From Planktothricoides sp. SR001 (lineage in GTDB: Bacteria; Cyanobacteriota; Cyanobacteriia; Cyanobacteriales; Laspinemataceae): a stretch of 64,000 nt of DNA. The stretch is taken from contig NZ_LIUQ01000015.1 of NCBI RefSeq assembly GCF_001276715.1, forward strand, positions 59,386 to 123,385, in the 5' to 3' direction. The notes beneath the pieces are model-generated. The model ran no database searches. It had not been told where the DNA came from and saw only the letters and a program-made list of their open reading frames with translations. Made by a program: the position numbers and the translations under genes. The number at the start of each line of letters is the position of its first letter. Within the stretch, counting starts at the first letter, position 1. Positions 8,899 to 17,524 of this stretch are shown here, piece by piece.

Positions 8899-10431
8899 AT
8901 GACATTTATCTCGATTTTTTACTTCCTGTTCCTGCTAAGTCTTCTAGTGATTTACTGGACGGTGCAAAAACAGCGATCGCGCCTGTGGTTGCTGCTGATT
9001 GCCAGTTTGATATTTTACGCATCCCTGCAAGTTAAGTACATTCCCCTGCTCTTATTCAGCATCTTAATTAACTATAGCTTTGGCCGAGTATTGGGCTGGA
9101 GTAACAGCGTGCGGGTCGGAAAACTAAACTCCGCACAAGTCGATAGCCCCCATGAAACAATCACCGGAAAAATCGCCTCTGTCACCCTGGTAAATTTCCA
9201 ATATCTAATTTTGTCGATTGGCATTCTGTCCAATGTCTTACTCTTATTTGGCTTTAAATATGTGGCATTTTTCTGCACCACCGCCGAAACTTTGTTCAAT
9301 TGGCCAATAGCGGGAGAAATTGCCACCTGGTACGCCGAAAATATCACCCCACCCCTAGGGATTAGCTTTTTTAGTTTTGAATGTATTGCTTATTTAGTCG
9401 ATGTTTATCGGGGCGCCCCGCCGAGTCGTCAATTACTCCGATTTGCGGCTTATAAATTTTTCTTTCCTAAACTAATTTCTGGGCCAATTACCCGATATCA
9501 TAACTTTATTAGACAACTGAAAACCCTTCATTTTCCAGCATCTCATCAAATCATTGAAGGGCTGTGGTTAATTGCTGGCGGTGCGGTGAAAAAAGGACTG
9601 ATCGCCGATCGCCTTGGGACTTTTGTCAATTTGACTTTTGACAATTTACAAAGGGCTGGCAGTGGAGATTTATGGCTGGCAATTTTTGCTTATGGGTTTC
9701 AACTTTATTTAGATTTTAGTGGCTATGTGGATCTCGCCCGAGGCACCGCCTTATTACTAGGATTTAATTTACCAGAAAACTTTGATTTTCCTTATTTTAG
9801 TACCAATATTGCGGACTTTTGGCGACGTTGGCATATTAGTTTAGGGGATTGGCTGCGGAATTATCTTTACTTTCCCTTGGGGGGTTCCCGCAAAGGCTTG
9901 ATTAGAACTTGCTTGAATTTGTTAATGGTCATGCTGATTGCCGGAATTTGGCATGGGGCGGCGTGGGGATTTATTATTTGGGGAGGACTACATGGTTTAG
10001 CTTTGGTGATTCACCGGATCACCGATGCCATTTCTGAACGAGTGAATGTTTTTAAACTTTGGTGGGAAAGTATTCCCGGTGTGGTGCTGGCTTGGTTTTT
10101 GACTCAAAGCATGGTATTTATGTCTTGGGTGGTCTTTAGACTACCCGTGTTCAAAGATTTTACTTGGGTATTTTCCCATTTGTGGGGAAATTCTGGGGAT
10201 ATTCAATTTGTCCAGAAAGTTTATGGCGAAAATTTGGGAATTGAGCGATTAGATTTGGCTTTATTGTTAGGATTTTTATGGTTTTTCATGGCAGTTTATT
10301 ATGTTTTATATAAAACATTGAAAGTGCAAATTAATTGGCCGGTAAAAATCCTATTAGTTCCCCTATTACTTTATGTGGTTTGGCTATTTGCACCAGAAAC
10401 CGGACAATCTTATATTTATTTTGATTTTTAG
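8899..10431 (+). CDS. MBOAT family membrane-bound O-acyltransferase (AlgI/DltB-like)
   Basis: The 510-residue protein has about ten membrane segments. It carries the MBOAT signature: NIADFWRRWHISLGDWLRNY followed by the PLGGSRKG loop, then AGIWHGAAWGF in which His352 is the expected catalytic histidine. Family members such as AlgI move acetyl groups across the membrane onto polysaccharides. In most bacteria the gene is followed by an SGNH/AlgX-type partner, but none is seen next to it here, so the acceptor is unknown. The WecA/TagO-like gene 4 kb upstream is a possible pathway neighbour by inference only. Confidence 0.93.
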   Translation: MTFISIFYFLFLLSLLVIYWTVQKQRSRLWLLLIASLIFYASLQVKYIPLLLFSILINYSFGRVLGWSNSVRVGKLNSAQVDSPHETITGKIASVTLVNFQYLILSIGILSNVLLLFGFKYVAFFCTTAETLFNWPIAGEIATWYAENITPPLGISFFSFECIAYLVDVYRGAPPSRQLLRFAAYKFFFPKLISGPITRYHNFIRQLKTLHFPASHQIIEGLWLIAGGAVKKGLIADRLGTFVNLTFDNLQRAGSGDLWLAIFAYGFQLYLDFSGYVDLARGTALLLGFNLPENFDFPYFSTNIADFWRRWHISLGDWLRNYLYFPLGGSRKGLIRTCLNLLMVMLIAGIWHGAAWGFIIWGGLHGLALVIHRITDAISERVNVFKLWWESIPGVVLAWFLTQSMVFMSWVVFRLPVFKDFTWVFSHLWGNSGDIQFVQKVYGENLGIERLDLALLLGFLWFFMAVYYVLYKTLKVQINWPVKILLVPLLLYVVWLFAPETGQSYIYFDF

Positions 10432-10924
10432 TCCGGTGAGTCCGATGAATTAAGTCTGCTAATCATTCGGCGAAAATTGCAAGTCTGGTGCTCTCGATTC
10501 ATTTTTTAGTAAAAATGCTTATGACTAACATATCCAGTGAACCGCTGTTCTTTTCCGGCAAACCAGAGCCATTGCATCCCTGATGAATCTGGAGACACCT
10601 AGTATTTAATTCTTAGTAAATCGACCGTAAATCCAGATTGATAAATTTTGTCACCTAAATTGTCACCTAAATTGTGACGGATTTAGCTTGTCTGAATTAG
10701 ATAATTAATGTTAATGTCCAGAAACCCGGGTTCTTTAACAAACCAGGTTTCTACACCCAGGCAAAGCCCGTGACGATCTGACTCTAGGGGAGATCAAAAA
10801 TAGCGGCAAAGGTGCATCTCACCCCAGGAAACGGTTAAACTCACGGAACATCCCATGCTGGGGTTGTCAAGGTTACAGATGCCGAGTTCCTCTTTGACCA
10901 TTTAAACTTTTCTTGATATTTGAG
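10432..10924. other. non-coding spacer with an AGAAACC/GGTTTCT palindrome pair
   Basis: No gene is supported. CAGAAACCCGGGTTCT at 10719-10734 and AACCAGGTTTCT at 10741-10752 belong to a palindromic family that recurs across the window. CACCTAAATTGT is repeated in tandem near 10652-10675. No convincing promoter for the downstream gene was found. Confidence 0.55.
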
Positions 10925-12868
10925 ATGCGACCAACTACACAAGTTTCAGATCTATCTTTATACCTGACTAATCGTTTTGGTGATATGCCTAGCCGAGTCT
11001 TTTCGGTTAATGAGCGATTCTCTCCGGGATCCGGTGCGAAAGCCAAGAAATTTGCAGGCGGCAAACTGGCTGAACCAAATCATCTGCGGACAAGTAGTCT
11101 GTGGACAAAACTTATGGGTTCACTGGGATCTTATTGGCTATTACCATTGTTAGTCTTCAGTAGCAGTTTTGTCACCCCAGGGGCGATCGCTCAACCCACT
11201 GCTCAACCCACTGCTCAACCCACTGCCCAACCCACTGCCCCCAGCAATATCCCCAATCCTTTGCCTTCTAATCCCCCTGAACTGCCGTCTCCCACCTTAC
11301 TGCCGCCCCCTGAAGAACTGTTAAAACCCACCAACCAGGCAGAACCCAGCGCCCCCAACCGCACACCAGACTCCACCGCCCCCATTCCCAGAAGTATTGA
11401 AGTGCAAAGATTTGTCGTCAACGGCAGTACGGTCTTTGATCCGTCTCGGTTTGAGGAACTTTTAGTAGACTTTACCAATCGCCCGTTATCGTTTGCGGAA
11501 CTGCTGCAAGCCCGTTCTAAAGTAACGGAATTATATACAAGTAATGGATATATCACCTCTGGGGCATTTATTCCACCCCAAGAACTCTCTCAAGGGGTGG
11601 TGAATATTCAAGTCCTGGAAGGGGCGCTCGAAGAAATCACCGTCAATGGGACTGGTCATTTAAAACCCAGTTATGTGAAAAAGCGTTTAGAAGTGGCAAC
11701 CGAAGGAGCTTTAAATGTGGATCGTCTGCTGACGGGTCTGCAAATGCTGCAACTCGATCCTTTAATTGACACCCTCTCAGCGGAACTTTCAGCGGGTTCT
11801 CGTCCCGGGCAAAGTTTACTTGATGTCACCATCCGAGAAGCATCCCCTTATCGCGGTTCTTTCACCATTGATAATGGTCGAGCTCCGAGTGTGGGGACTT
11901 TTCGCCAACAAGCCGGCATTGGTCACGCCAACCTCCTCGGTTATGGTGATGCGGTAAGCTTGAACTACATTCGCACCGAAGGCAGCGATCAATGGGAGTT
12001 TGGTTATAGTGTGCCGATCAATGCTCGTAACGGTCGCTTAAGTTTTAACTACAGTAATACCGATAGTGAAATTATTGAGCCGCCCTTTGATCGGGTAGAT
12101 ATTGAAGCCAAATCTCGCAACTATGAAGTGAGTTTGCGCCAACCATTAATTGAAACCCCGACGAGAGAATTTTCTTTGGGGATTACTGGGGTTCGCCGCG
12201 AAAGTGATACATCTATATTAGGGGTGAATTACCCCCTGTCTCCGGGGGCGAATGACAACGGGGAAACCAGACTCTCGATTTTGCGTTTCTTCCAAGAAGT
12301 GACCGCTCGTGATGCCCGACAGGTGTTTGCCGCTCGCTCTCAATTTAGTGTGGGAGTGGGTTGGTTTGATGCCACGGTGAATGATGATGAACCGGATAGC
12401 CAGTTTTTTGGCTGGCGCGGTCAAATGCAGTTGTTACGCTTGTTAGCCCCAGATACGGTGTTGTTGCTGCGATCGGATTTGCAGCTAACCCCCAATGCCC
12501 TGGTGCCTCTGGAGCAGTTTGGTTTGGGGGGTCAGCAAAGTGTCCGGGGATATCGTCAGGATGCTTTACTGACCGATAATGCCATCTTCGCTTCCGCAGA
12601 GGTGCGCCTGCCTATATTTAAGACGGAAGATCGCAGTATTGTGGTGCAGGTGGCGCCATTTTTGGATGTGGGCACCAGTTGGAATAGTGATGGGCCTGAT
12701 CCAGAAGATAAGAATTTGGCCTCTGTGGGTTTGGGTTTACAGTTTCAGTGGAGCGATCGCCTCACCGCTAGAGTTGATTGGGGTTATCCTTTAATTGATT
12801 TCAAGTCCCGCGATCGCACCTGGCAAGAAAATGGCTTTTATTTCTCTCTCATTGCCAATCCTTTTTAA
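10925..12868 (+). CDS. ShlB/FhaC/HecB family two-partner-secretion transporter (TpsB, Omp85 superfamily)
   Basis: After a long N-terminal extension, a signal-type segment (about residues 64-87, ending G-A-I-A-Q) is followed by four QPTA repeats and a Pro-rich linker. One or two POTRA domains follow at about 125-275, then a 16-strand-type beta barrel to the C-terminal Phe. The conserved barrel-loop motif is seen as VRGYRQD. Such proteins export a large TpsA exoprotein across the outer membrane; no TpsA is present in the window. The start is uncertain: TTG at 10913, ATG at 10925 and ATG at 11114 are all in frame, and the last directly precedes the signal segment. None has a good Shine-Dalgarno. 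Confidence 0.88.
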   Translation: MRPTTQVSDLSLYLTNRFGDMPSRVFSVNERFSPGSGAKAKKFAGGKLAEPNHLRTSSLWTKLMGSLGSYWLLPLLVFSSSFVTPGAIAQPTAQPTAQPTAQPTAPSNIPNPLPSNPPELPSPTLLPPPEELLKPTNQAEPSAPNRTPDSTAPIPRSIEVQRFVVNGSTVFDPSRFEELLVDFTNRPLSFAELLQARSKVTELYTSNGYITSGAFIPPQELSQGVVNIQVLEGALEEITVNGTGHLKPSYVKKRLEVATEGALNVDRLLTGLQMLQLDPLIDTLSAELSAGSRPGQSLLDVTIREASPYRGSFTIDNGRAPSVGTFRQQAGIGHANLLGYGDAVSLNYIRTEGSDQWEFGYSVPINARNGRLSFNYSNTDSEIIEPPFDRVDIEAKSRNYEVSLRQPLIETPTREFSLGITGVRRESDTSILGVNYPLSPGANDNGETRLSILRFFQEVTARDARQVFAARSQFSVGVGWFDATVNDDEPDSQFFGWRGQMQLLRLLAPDTVLLLRSDLQLTPNALVPLEQFGLGGQQSVRGYRQDALLTDNAIFASAEVRLPIFKTEDRSIVVQVAPFLDVGTSWNSDGPDPEDKNLASVGLGLQFQWSDRLTARVDWGYPLIDFKSRDRTWQENGFYFSLIANPF

Positions 12869-13107
<239 letters not shown>

Positions 13108-13416
13108 ATGTTTGGATTTATCAATCGTCTATTGGGTCGTCACCCGGAAAATATTAAAGCCAAAGTGGAAATATACACTTGGCAAACTTGCCCCTATTGT
13201 ATTCGGGCTAAAATGTTGCTGGGTTGGAAAGGGGTGAATTATATTGAGTATAAAATTGATGGGGATGATGCCGCCAGAGCCAAAATGAGCGATCGAGCGA
13301 ATGGCGGTCGCACGGTGCCCCAAATCTTTATTAATGACCAACATATTGGCGGTTGTAATGACCTTTATCAATTAGATAGTGAAGGCAAATTAGATCCGTT
13401 GTTGGCAGAAAGTTAG
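13108..13416 (+). CDS. grxC: glutaredoxin 3
   Basis: This 102-residue thiol-disulfide oxidoreductase reduces disulfides using glutathione. The active site is CPYC at residues 28-31, followed by the cis-proline loop RTVPQIF and the glutathione-binding GG of HIGGCNDL. I chose the ATG at 13108, which gives the usual family length. The in-frame ATG at 13006 would add 34 residues of translated simple repeat. It may be co-transcribed with the DCC-family redox protein 150 bases downstream. Confidence 0.95.
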   Translation: MFGFINRLLGRHPENIKAKVEIYTWQTCPYCIRAKMLLGWKGVNYIEYKIDGDDAARAKMSDRANGGRTVPQIFINDQHIGGCNDLYQLDSEGKLDPLLAES

Positions 13417-13563
13417 TAGCCCTGTCATTCCCGCGTTAGTCAGGTGGGCAATGCCCACCCTACCCGCTATTAGCCCTGTCATTCCCGCGAATGCGGGAAT
13501 CCATTTTGCTTAATTTTCACCACAAAGACACGAAGAACACAAAGGAATTAGAGCCGAGGAATA

Positions 13564-14013
13564 ATGATGAAATATTATGTAATTTATGATGGCAACTGCA
13601 ATCTTTGTGTCACCTTGGTGCAGTTTTTGGAAAAGTTAGACCAGGGTCAACTATTTTCTTATATTCCTATGCAGGATAATGCCACCCTGAGTCAGTTTCA
13701 GATTACGCCGAAAGATTGTGAGTTGGGGATGATTTTGATTGATGCTAATGCCCCAGAAAACCGCTGGCAAGGCAGTGATGCCGCTGAAGAAATTGGCCGA
13801 TTGTTGCCCGGAGGCAATGGTTTTGTAGCCTTTTATCGCGTTTTACCAGGTATGAAGTGGATGGGCGATCGCTTCTATGAGCAAATTCGGGATCGTCGCT
13901 ATATTTTATTTGGCAAAAGAACTGAAACTTATCATTCGGAAAAATATGCCGCCAAATATGCCGCTTGTTGTCAATTTCCCGAAAATTGTGCCTCTAATGC
14001 GGCTGCTAAGTAA
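13564..14013 (+). CDS. DCC-family thiol-disulfide oxidoreductase (DUF393)
   Basis: The 149-residue protein starts with YYVIYDGNCNLC, the D-x-x-C-x-x-C signature of the DCC (DUF393) family, with Asp9, Cys12 and Cys15. A thioredoxin-like fold is predicted for the family, whose physiological partners are mostly unknown. The C-terminus has extra cysteines (AACCQFPENC). GAGGA precedes the start, and either of the two adjacent ATGs could be used. The stop codon lies inside the first unit of a 12-bp tandem repeat. It follows grxC on the same strand. Confidence 0.88.
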   Translation: MMKYYVIYDGNCNLCVTLVQFLEKLDQGQLFSYIPMQDNATLSQFQITPKDCELGMILIDANAPENRWQGSDAAEEIGRLLPGGNGFVAFYRVLPGMKWMGDRFYEQIRDRRYILFGKRTETYHSEKYAAKYAACCQFPENCASNAAAK

Positions 14014-14051
14014 TCTGCTAAGTAGTCTGCTAAGTAATCTGCTAAGTAGTC
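14004..14051. repeat. 12-bp tandem repeat, four copies, over the DCC-gene stop codon
   Basis: The unit TGCTAAGTARTC occurs four times, alternating A and G at the tenth base. The stop codon of the DCC gene is the TAA in the first unit. Because the period is a multiple of three, the stop is repeated in frame. Confidence 0.9.
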
Positions 14052-14124
14052 GGGTATTTAGACAGGGCTTGATGGAGGAAACCGCTGGAAATGTGGAATT
14101 TTCAGCCTCACAACCCCACGAAAA

Positions 14125-14147
14125 CCTCCCCGAAAAAATCGGGGAGG
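14125..14147. terminator. hairpin between convergent genes
   Basis: CCTCCCCGA (14125-14133) pairs with TCGGGGAGG (14139-14147) around a five-base A loop. It lies between the convergent DCC and HHL1-like genes. It lacks a strong T run on either side, so it is only a probable terminator. Confidence 0.5.
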
Positions 14148-14183
14148 AAGACTAAAATAGGGAGACTAAAAGCGGTCACTCTA

Positions 14184-14612
14184 CTAACCACGTTTAAATA
14201 AAGTAGAAAACCGATCGCTCACTTGGGCGATCGCACTCCGCAAAGCGTTAGTTTTCGCTTGGGGAGGGACTGCCAGTTGGATCGGTTCATCCTTAAATTC
14301 TTTCAACCGATAGCCATACTCTAGGTTCTGTTGATTTTTTCTTAAAATTGGATAAATCCGAAACGCCCCTTGATGTAAATCATTCAAACTGCCAAAGATC
14401 GCTTGATTGATTTGATTCGACCGTTTCACCGCGATCGCCCCCACGGGATACCAATTTCTTTTGCCTTTAATCCGAATATAAATTTCAAACTCTGGATTCC
14501 CGGACGATTTCATCTGCTCAAACTGCTTTTCCGCTTGCTTTCGGGCGTTCGCGCCTTGGGAGGGCTGTTTCCGTGCTGGTGCTTTACCAAATCCGACTTG
14601 CTGAGTAGGCAT
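14184..14612 (-). CDS. HHL1-like protein, conserved in cyanobacteria
   Basis: The 142-residue protein has a basic, Gln-rich N-terminus. A conserved core follows: KQAEKQFEQMKSSGNPEFEI, then Y-I-R-I-K-G-K-R-N-W-Y-P-V-G-A-I-A-V and a block ending YGYRLKEF. This resembles the plastid HHL1 protein, named for high-light sensitivity and linked to photosystem II protection, and its cyanobacterial relatives. Any role in photoprotection here is inferred from that resemblance. The protein has no membrane segment. It converges on the DCC gene. Confidence 0.7.
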   Translation of the reverse strand: MPTQQVGFGKAPARKQPSQGANARKQAEKQFEQMKSSGNPEFEIYIRIKGKRNWYPVGAIAVKRSNQINQAIFGSLNDLHQGAFRIYPILRKNQQNLEYGYRLKEFKDEPIQLAVPPQAKTNALRSAIAQVSDRFSTLFKRG

Positions 14613-14696
14613 CGTTGTTAAGTTTCGTTAAATTATCTGTTATAAAACTTAACATAATTCTCAGAAAATTGCACCCCCTTTTTCGGGGAACTTCTG

Positions 14697-14877
14697 GAGC
14701 ATAAGAGTGCAGGGGTGCGGAGGTGCAGGGGTGCAGGGGTGCAGGGGTGCAGTAAATGTAGGGTGTGGGGAATCAGAAACCAGGTTTCTCTTATCTATCC
14801 CACAGATAACTTTAATATCCTAAAAAGAAACCGGGCTTCTCAGTAGCACCACTGGGGAATTATAAGCCCGGTTTCTG
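14697..14877. repeat. GGGGTGCA simple repeat and a 13-bp perfect inverted repeat
   Basis: AGGGGTGC units are repeated at about 14710-14752. AGAAACCAGGTTTCT follows at 14774-14788. AGAAACCGGGCTT at 14826-14838 then faces its exact complement AAGCCCGGTTTCT at 14864-14876. The last structure is just past the stop of pepF and could cap its transcript, but it lacks a T tail on the minus strand. Confidence 0.8.
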
Positions 14878-14889
14878 AGTTAGAAAGAC

Positions 14890-16716
14890 CTACAAAGTCG
14901 CTTGCAGTTGGTCTAACAGTCCTTGAATATAATCTAAAGCACTGCGAATGGTGGCGGTATCTTCAATATCCACATCCACATATTGCCGCAAAGCTTCTAC
15001 TTGATTCAGACTACCCCCTGCCGCTAATAACTCCAAATATCCAGGGATAAAGTCTTTGCCTACTTGCCGATATTTTTGATAACAAGCAAGGCTGACAATA
15101 TTAGAAGCGGTGTACTGGTAACAATAGAAAGGTTTAAAGAAAATATGCCCAATTCGTGACCAATCATATTGATGTTCCGGCAACAGTTCTATGGTATCAC
15201 CGCAGAGATTACCGTATAGTTTCATCCATTTTGCATTGACGAATTTCTGGTCAAAACTGCCCGACTCAGCGCGATCGTGAATCGCTAATTCTAACCGGCT
15301 AATGGTACTTTGGCGGAATAGTAAATTTAGCTGGTCTTCTAACTGCCGAGTCAGCAGGGATTTACGCAAAAATTTATCATCTCCCGCATCTTTCAGCAGG
15401 TAATCCAGCAATAATAACTCATTAAAAGTTGAGGCAACTTCTGCTAATACTAACGGCGGGTTACTATTAAAGTAAGATTGCGCCCCATCGATCCAAGCAA
15501 AATGTAAGGCATGACCCATTTCATGGGCTAGGGTAAACACTGAGTTGTAATCGTTGGTGTAGGACAACAATAAATAACTATGTTTGCCGTGGGAATAGGC
15601 ACAAAAAGCGCCGCCTCGTTTGCCCGATCGCACTTTGGCATCAATCCAATTTTTGATAAAAAATTCTTCCGCACGACGGGCATAATTAATATCAAATTGA
15701 TCCAGGGCTTCTAAGAGAGTTTTCACCCCAGTTTTATAGTCAACACTGGGCAAAGGTTTCTCATCACCTTTCGTCCAAGGAGCATAAATATCACAAATGC
15801 GGACTTTTTGCCCTAATGCTTCTCCTTTGAGGCGATAGTAACGCTGGAATAAATCAAAGCGGCTGCCGGTTCCTTCCATGATTGCCCGAAACACAGGTTC
15901 GGACACTTCATCGGCTAATAATTGTTTATGTAAGGTGGATTTGTAGCCCCGCATTTGGTTCTCAATGCGATGGTCTTGGGCGACAATATTGAGAATATAA
16001 GCATAAAGAGAATTATGCTGTTTCAGGACATTTCGCACCGAGTTATAAGCTTGCTGACGCACTTCGGGAGAAGGGTTAAACAATAGGGCACTTAATTCGG
16101 CATCGGTACTGGCAGTTTGACCTTCTGGGGTGGTGACAGGTTCATATTCTTGTTCCCCCAAATGTACCGCCCGCAATTGAATAAATGCTTGGCGTCCAGT
16201 TAAACTATCTTGGTTGCGGGTTTGTTCGACTTCTTCTGCTAGTTTATGGGGGCGAAATTCCGCAATTCTATCCAGATAATGGCGATATTGAGATAAATCG
16301 GTGGATGACTCTAACTGAGCAAATTTTTCGGTATCGATTTGTTTCAATTCTAGGTCAAAAAATAGAAGCTGATTTTCAATTCCCGTGAGGGCTTCCATTA
16401 CTTTGTCTAAGAATTGTTTAGCCTCAGTGTTGCGGGTATCCGCAGAAAAAATTAGGGATGGAAAAGCGTAAAGATAACCGGATTTTTGCCCGATCGCCTC
16501 TAAAGTTTGTAAGCAATTGGCAATTTCTGCGGGGGTGAGGTCGCTGACTTTACCGCGATAGGTTTCCCGAAATTGGGCCGCTTGTTGCTGCAACGCTTCT
16601 AAGTCTTGGCTGAGTTGCGGGTCATCAAACCCTTGGTAAAGGTCGGATAAGTCCCACTCTTGGGGACTGTCTAGTTGGGCGATCGCGTCTGAAATAGTTG
16701 TCTGTACCAAAATCAA
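14890..16716 (-). CDS. pepF: M3 family oligoendopeptidase F
   Basis: This 608-residue cytosolic zinc endopeptidase cleaves short peptides. The zinc site is HEMGH at residues 398-402 in TLAHEMGHALHF, followed by EVASTFNELLLLDYLL, which supplies the third ligand Glu. The N-terminal helical lobe, with EWDLSDLYQGFDDPQLSQD near residue 20, matches PepF. Length fits the family. The gene is alone; upstream lies a repeat-rich spacer. Confidence 0.93.
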   Translation of the reverse strand: MILVQTTISDAIAQLDSPQEWDLSDLYQGFDDPQLSQDLEALQQQAAQFRETYRGKVSDLTPAEIANCLQTLEAIGQKSGYLYAFPSLIFSADTRNTEAKQFLDKVMEALTGIENQLLFFDLELKQIDTEKFAQLESSTDLSQYRHYLDRIAEFRPHKLAEEVEQTRNQDSLTGRQAFIQLRAVHLGEQEYEPVTTPEGQTASTDAELSALLFNPSPEVRQQAYNSVRNVLKQHNSLYAYILNIVAQDHRIENQMRGYKSTLHKQLLADEVSEPVFRAIMEGTGSRFDLFQRYYRLKGEALGQKVRICDIYAPWTKGDEKPLPSVDYKTGVKTLLEALDQFDINYARRAEEFFIKNWIDAKVRSGKRGGAFCAYSHGKHSYLLLSYTNDYNSVFTLAHEMGHALHFAWIDGAQSYFNSNPPLVLAEVASTFNELLLLDYLLKDAGDDKFLRKSLLTRQLEDQLNLLFRQSTISRLELAIHDRAESGSFDQKFVNAKWMKLYGNLCGDTIELLPEHQYDWSRIGHIFFKPFYCYQYTASNIVSLACYQKYRQVGKDFIPGYLELLAAGGSLNQVEALRQYVDVDIEDTATIRSALDYIQGLLDQLQATL

Positions 16717-17098
16717 TCTCCTGGTCAGTAATTAGCCTAAATGTTTGTATTGTAAAGCGATCGCACCGACTCAGACGCAAAAATTCTTTCGTAAGTCCGC
16801 CTGGGGTTAAAATCCCTACCTAATAGCGAAAGATCCGGCGGGGATTTTAATCCCCGCCTGTAGGGGTCAACGGCCGTTGACCCCTACAGGCGGTTAAAGC
16901 CGACTGAAATGTTAGGAATTGGTTTTAATCTCCGCCGGTTGTTGCAACTGGTGCAAGATTTCAGTTGAAACCGACTCTCTACTATTGCCACAAAAGTTTT
17001 TGTAGCGAATCCAGTCGGGAATTTATTCTCCCAAAGGGTTCTTTTTAAAGGCAGATCGCCATTAGACAGGGAATTTATTCCCTGTCGGGTGGTAGCTT
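16717..17098. repeat. repeat cluster with a 40-bp perfect palindrome and an overlapping hairpin
   Basis: A perfect 40-base palindrome spans 16854-16893, with half-site CCGCCTGTAGGGGTCAACGG. A second hairpin, GGCGGGGATT (16837-16846) with AATCCCCGCC (16849-16858), shares bases 16854-16858 with it, so the two cannot fully form together. The rest, to 17098, contains GACAGGGAATTTATTCCCTGTC and GCCGACTGAAAT/AGTTGAAACCGAC blocks that look like dispersed repeats. A minus-strand ORF at 16884-17102 only translates these. Confidence 0.9.
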
Positions 17099-17524
17099 TC
17101 ACGTTACGCCAACATTCGCCTGATTATTTTGATTAATTTTTTCTAATTCTTCTTCAATCTGATTCGCTAAATGTTCAAAATCAAAAGGCTTGGAAACAAT
17201 TTTGACTTGACTCAAATCGAGCAAATTTTTCGGATCTTTAAGCTTGAGTTTGGACGTGACAAACAAGACGGGAATATCCTGGGTTTTTGGATCCGCTTGT
17301 AAGCGGCGGAAAATTTCAATGCCATCAAGTTCGGGTATCATCACATCGAGCAAAATAGCATCGGGTTTTTCGTTTTTAGCCAAGGCTAAACCATCTAGGC
17401 CGTTACTCGCTTGTAAGACTTCCCATCCGGCCATTTCCTCTAAATAGATGGTAATCAGCTCTTGAATTGAACTTTCATCTTCAATGCTTAAAATCCGTCT
17501 AGATGTTACAATTTGATTACTCAT
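17099..17524 (-). CDS. single-domain response regulator (CheY-like receiver)
   Basis: The 141-residue protein is a stand-alone receiver domain. It has the acidic pair Glu15-Asp16, phospho-acceptor Asp60 in LLDVMIPELDG, Thr90 in LFVTS and Lys112 in VSKPF. No output domain follows. Its start overlaps the stop of the upstream histidine kinase by four bases, so translation is coupled and it is the obvious phosphotransfer partner. Output must be through protein contact. Confidence 0.93.
   Translation of the reverse strand: MSNQIVTSRRILSIEDESSIQELITIYLEEMAGWEVLQASNGLDGLALAKNEKPDAILLDVMIPELDGIEIFRRLQADPKTQDIPVLFVTSKLKLKDPKNLLDLSQVKIVSKPFDFEHLANQIEEELEKINQNNQANVGVT

Noticed and set aside
16884..17102. 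72-residue minus-strand ORF
   Set aside because: It translates the palindrome and neighbouring dispersed repeats between pepF and the response regulator.
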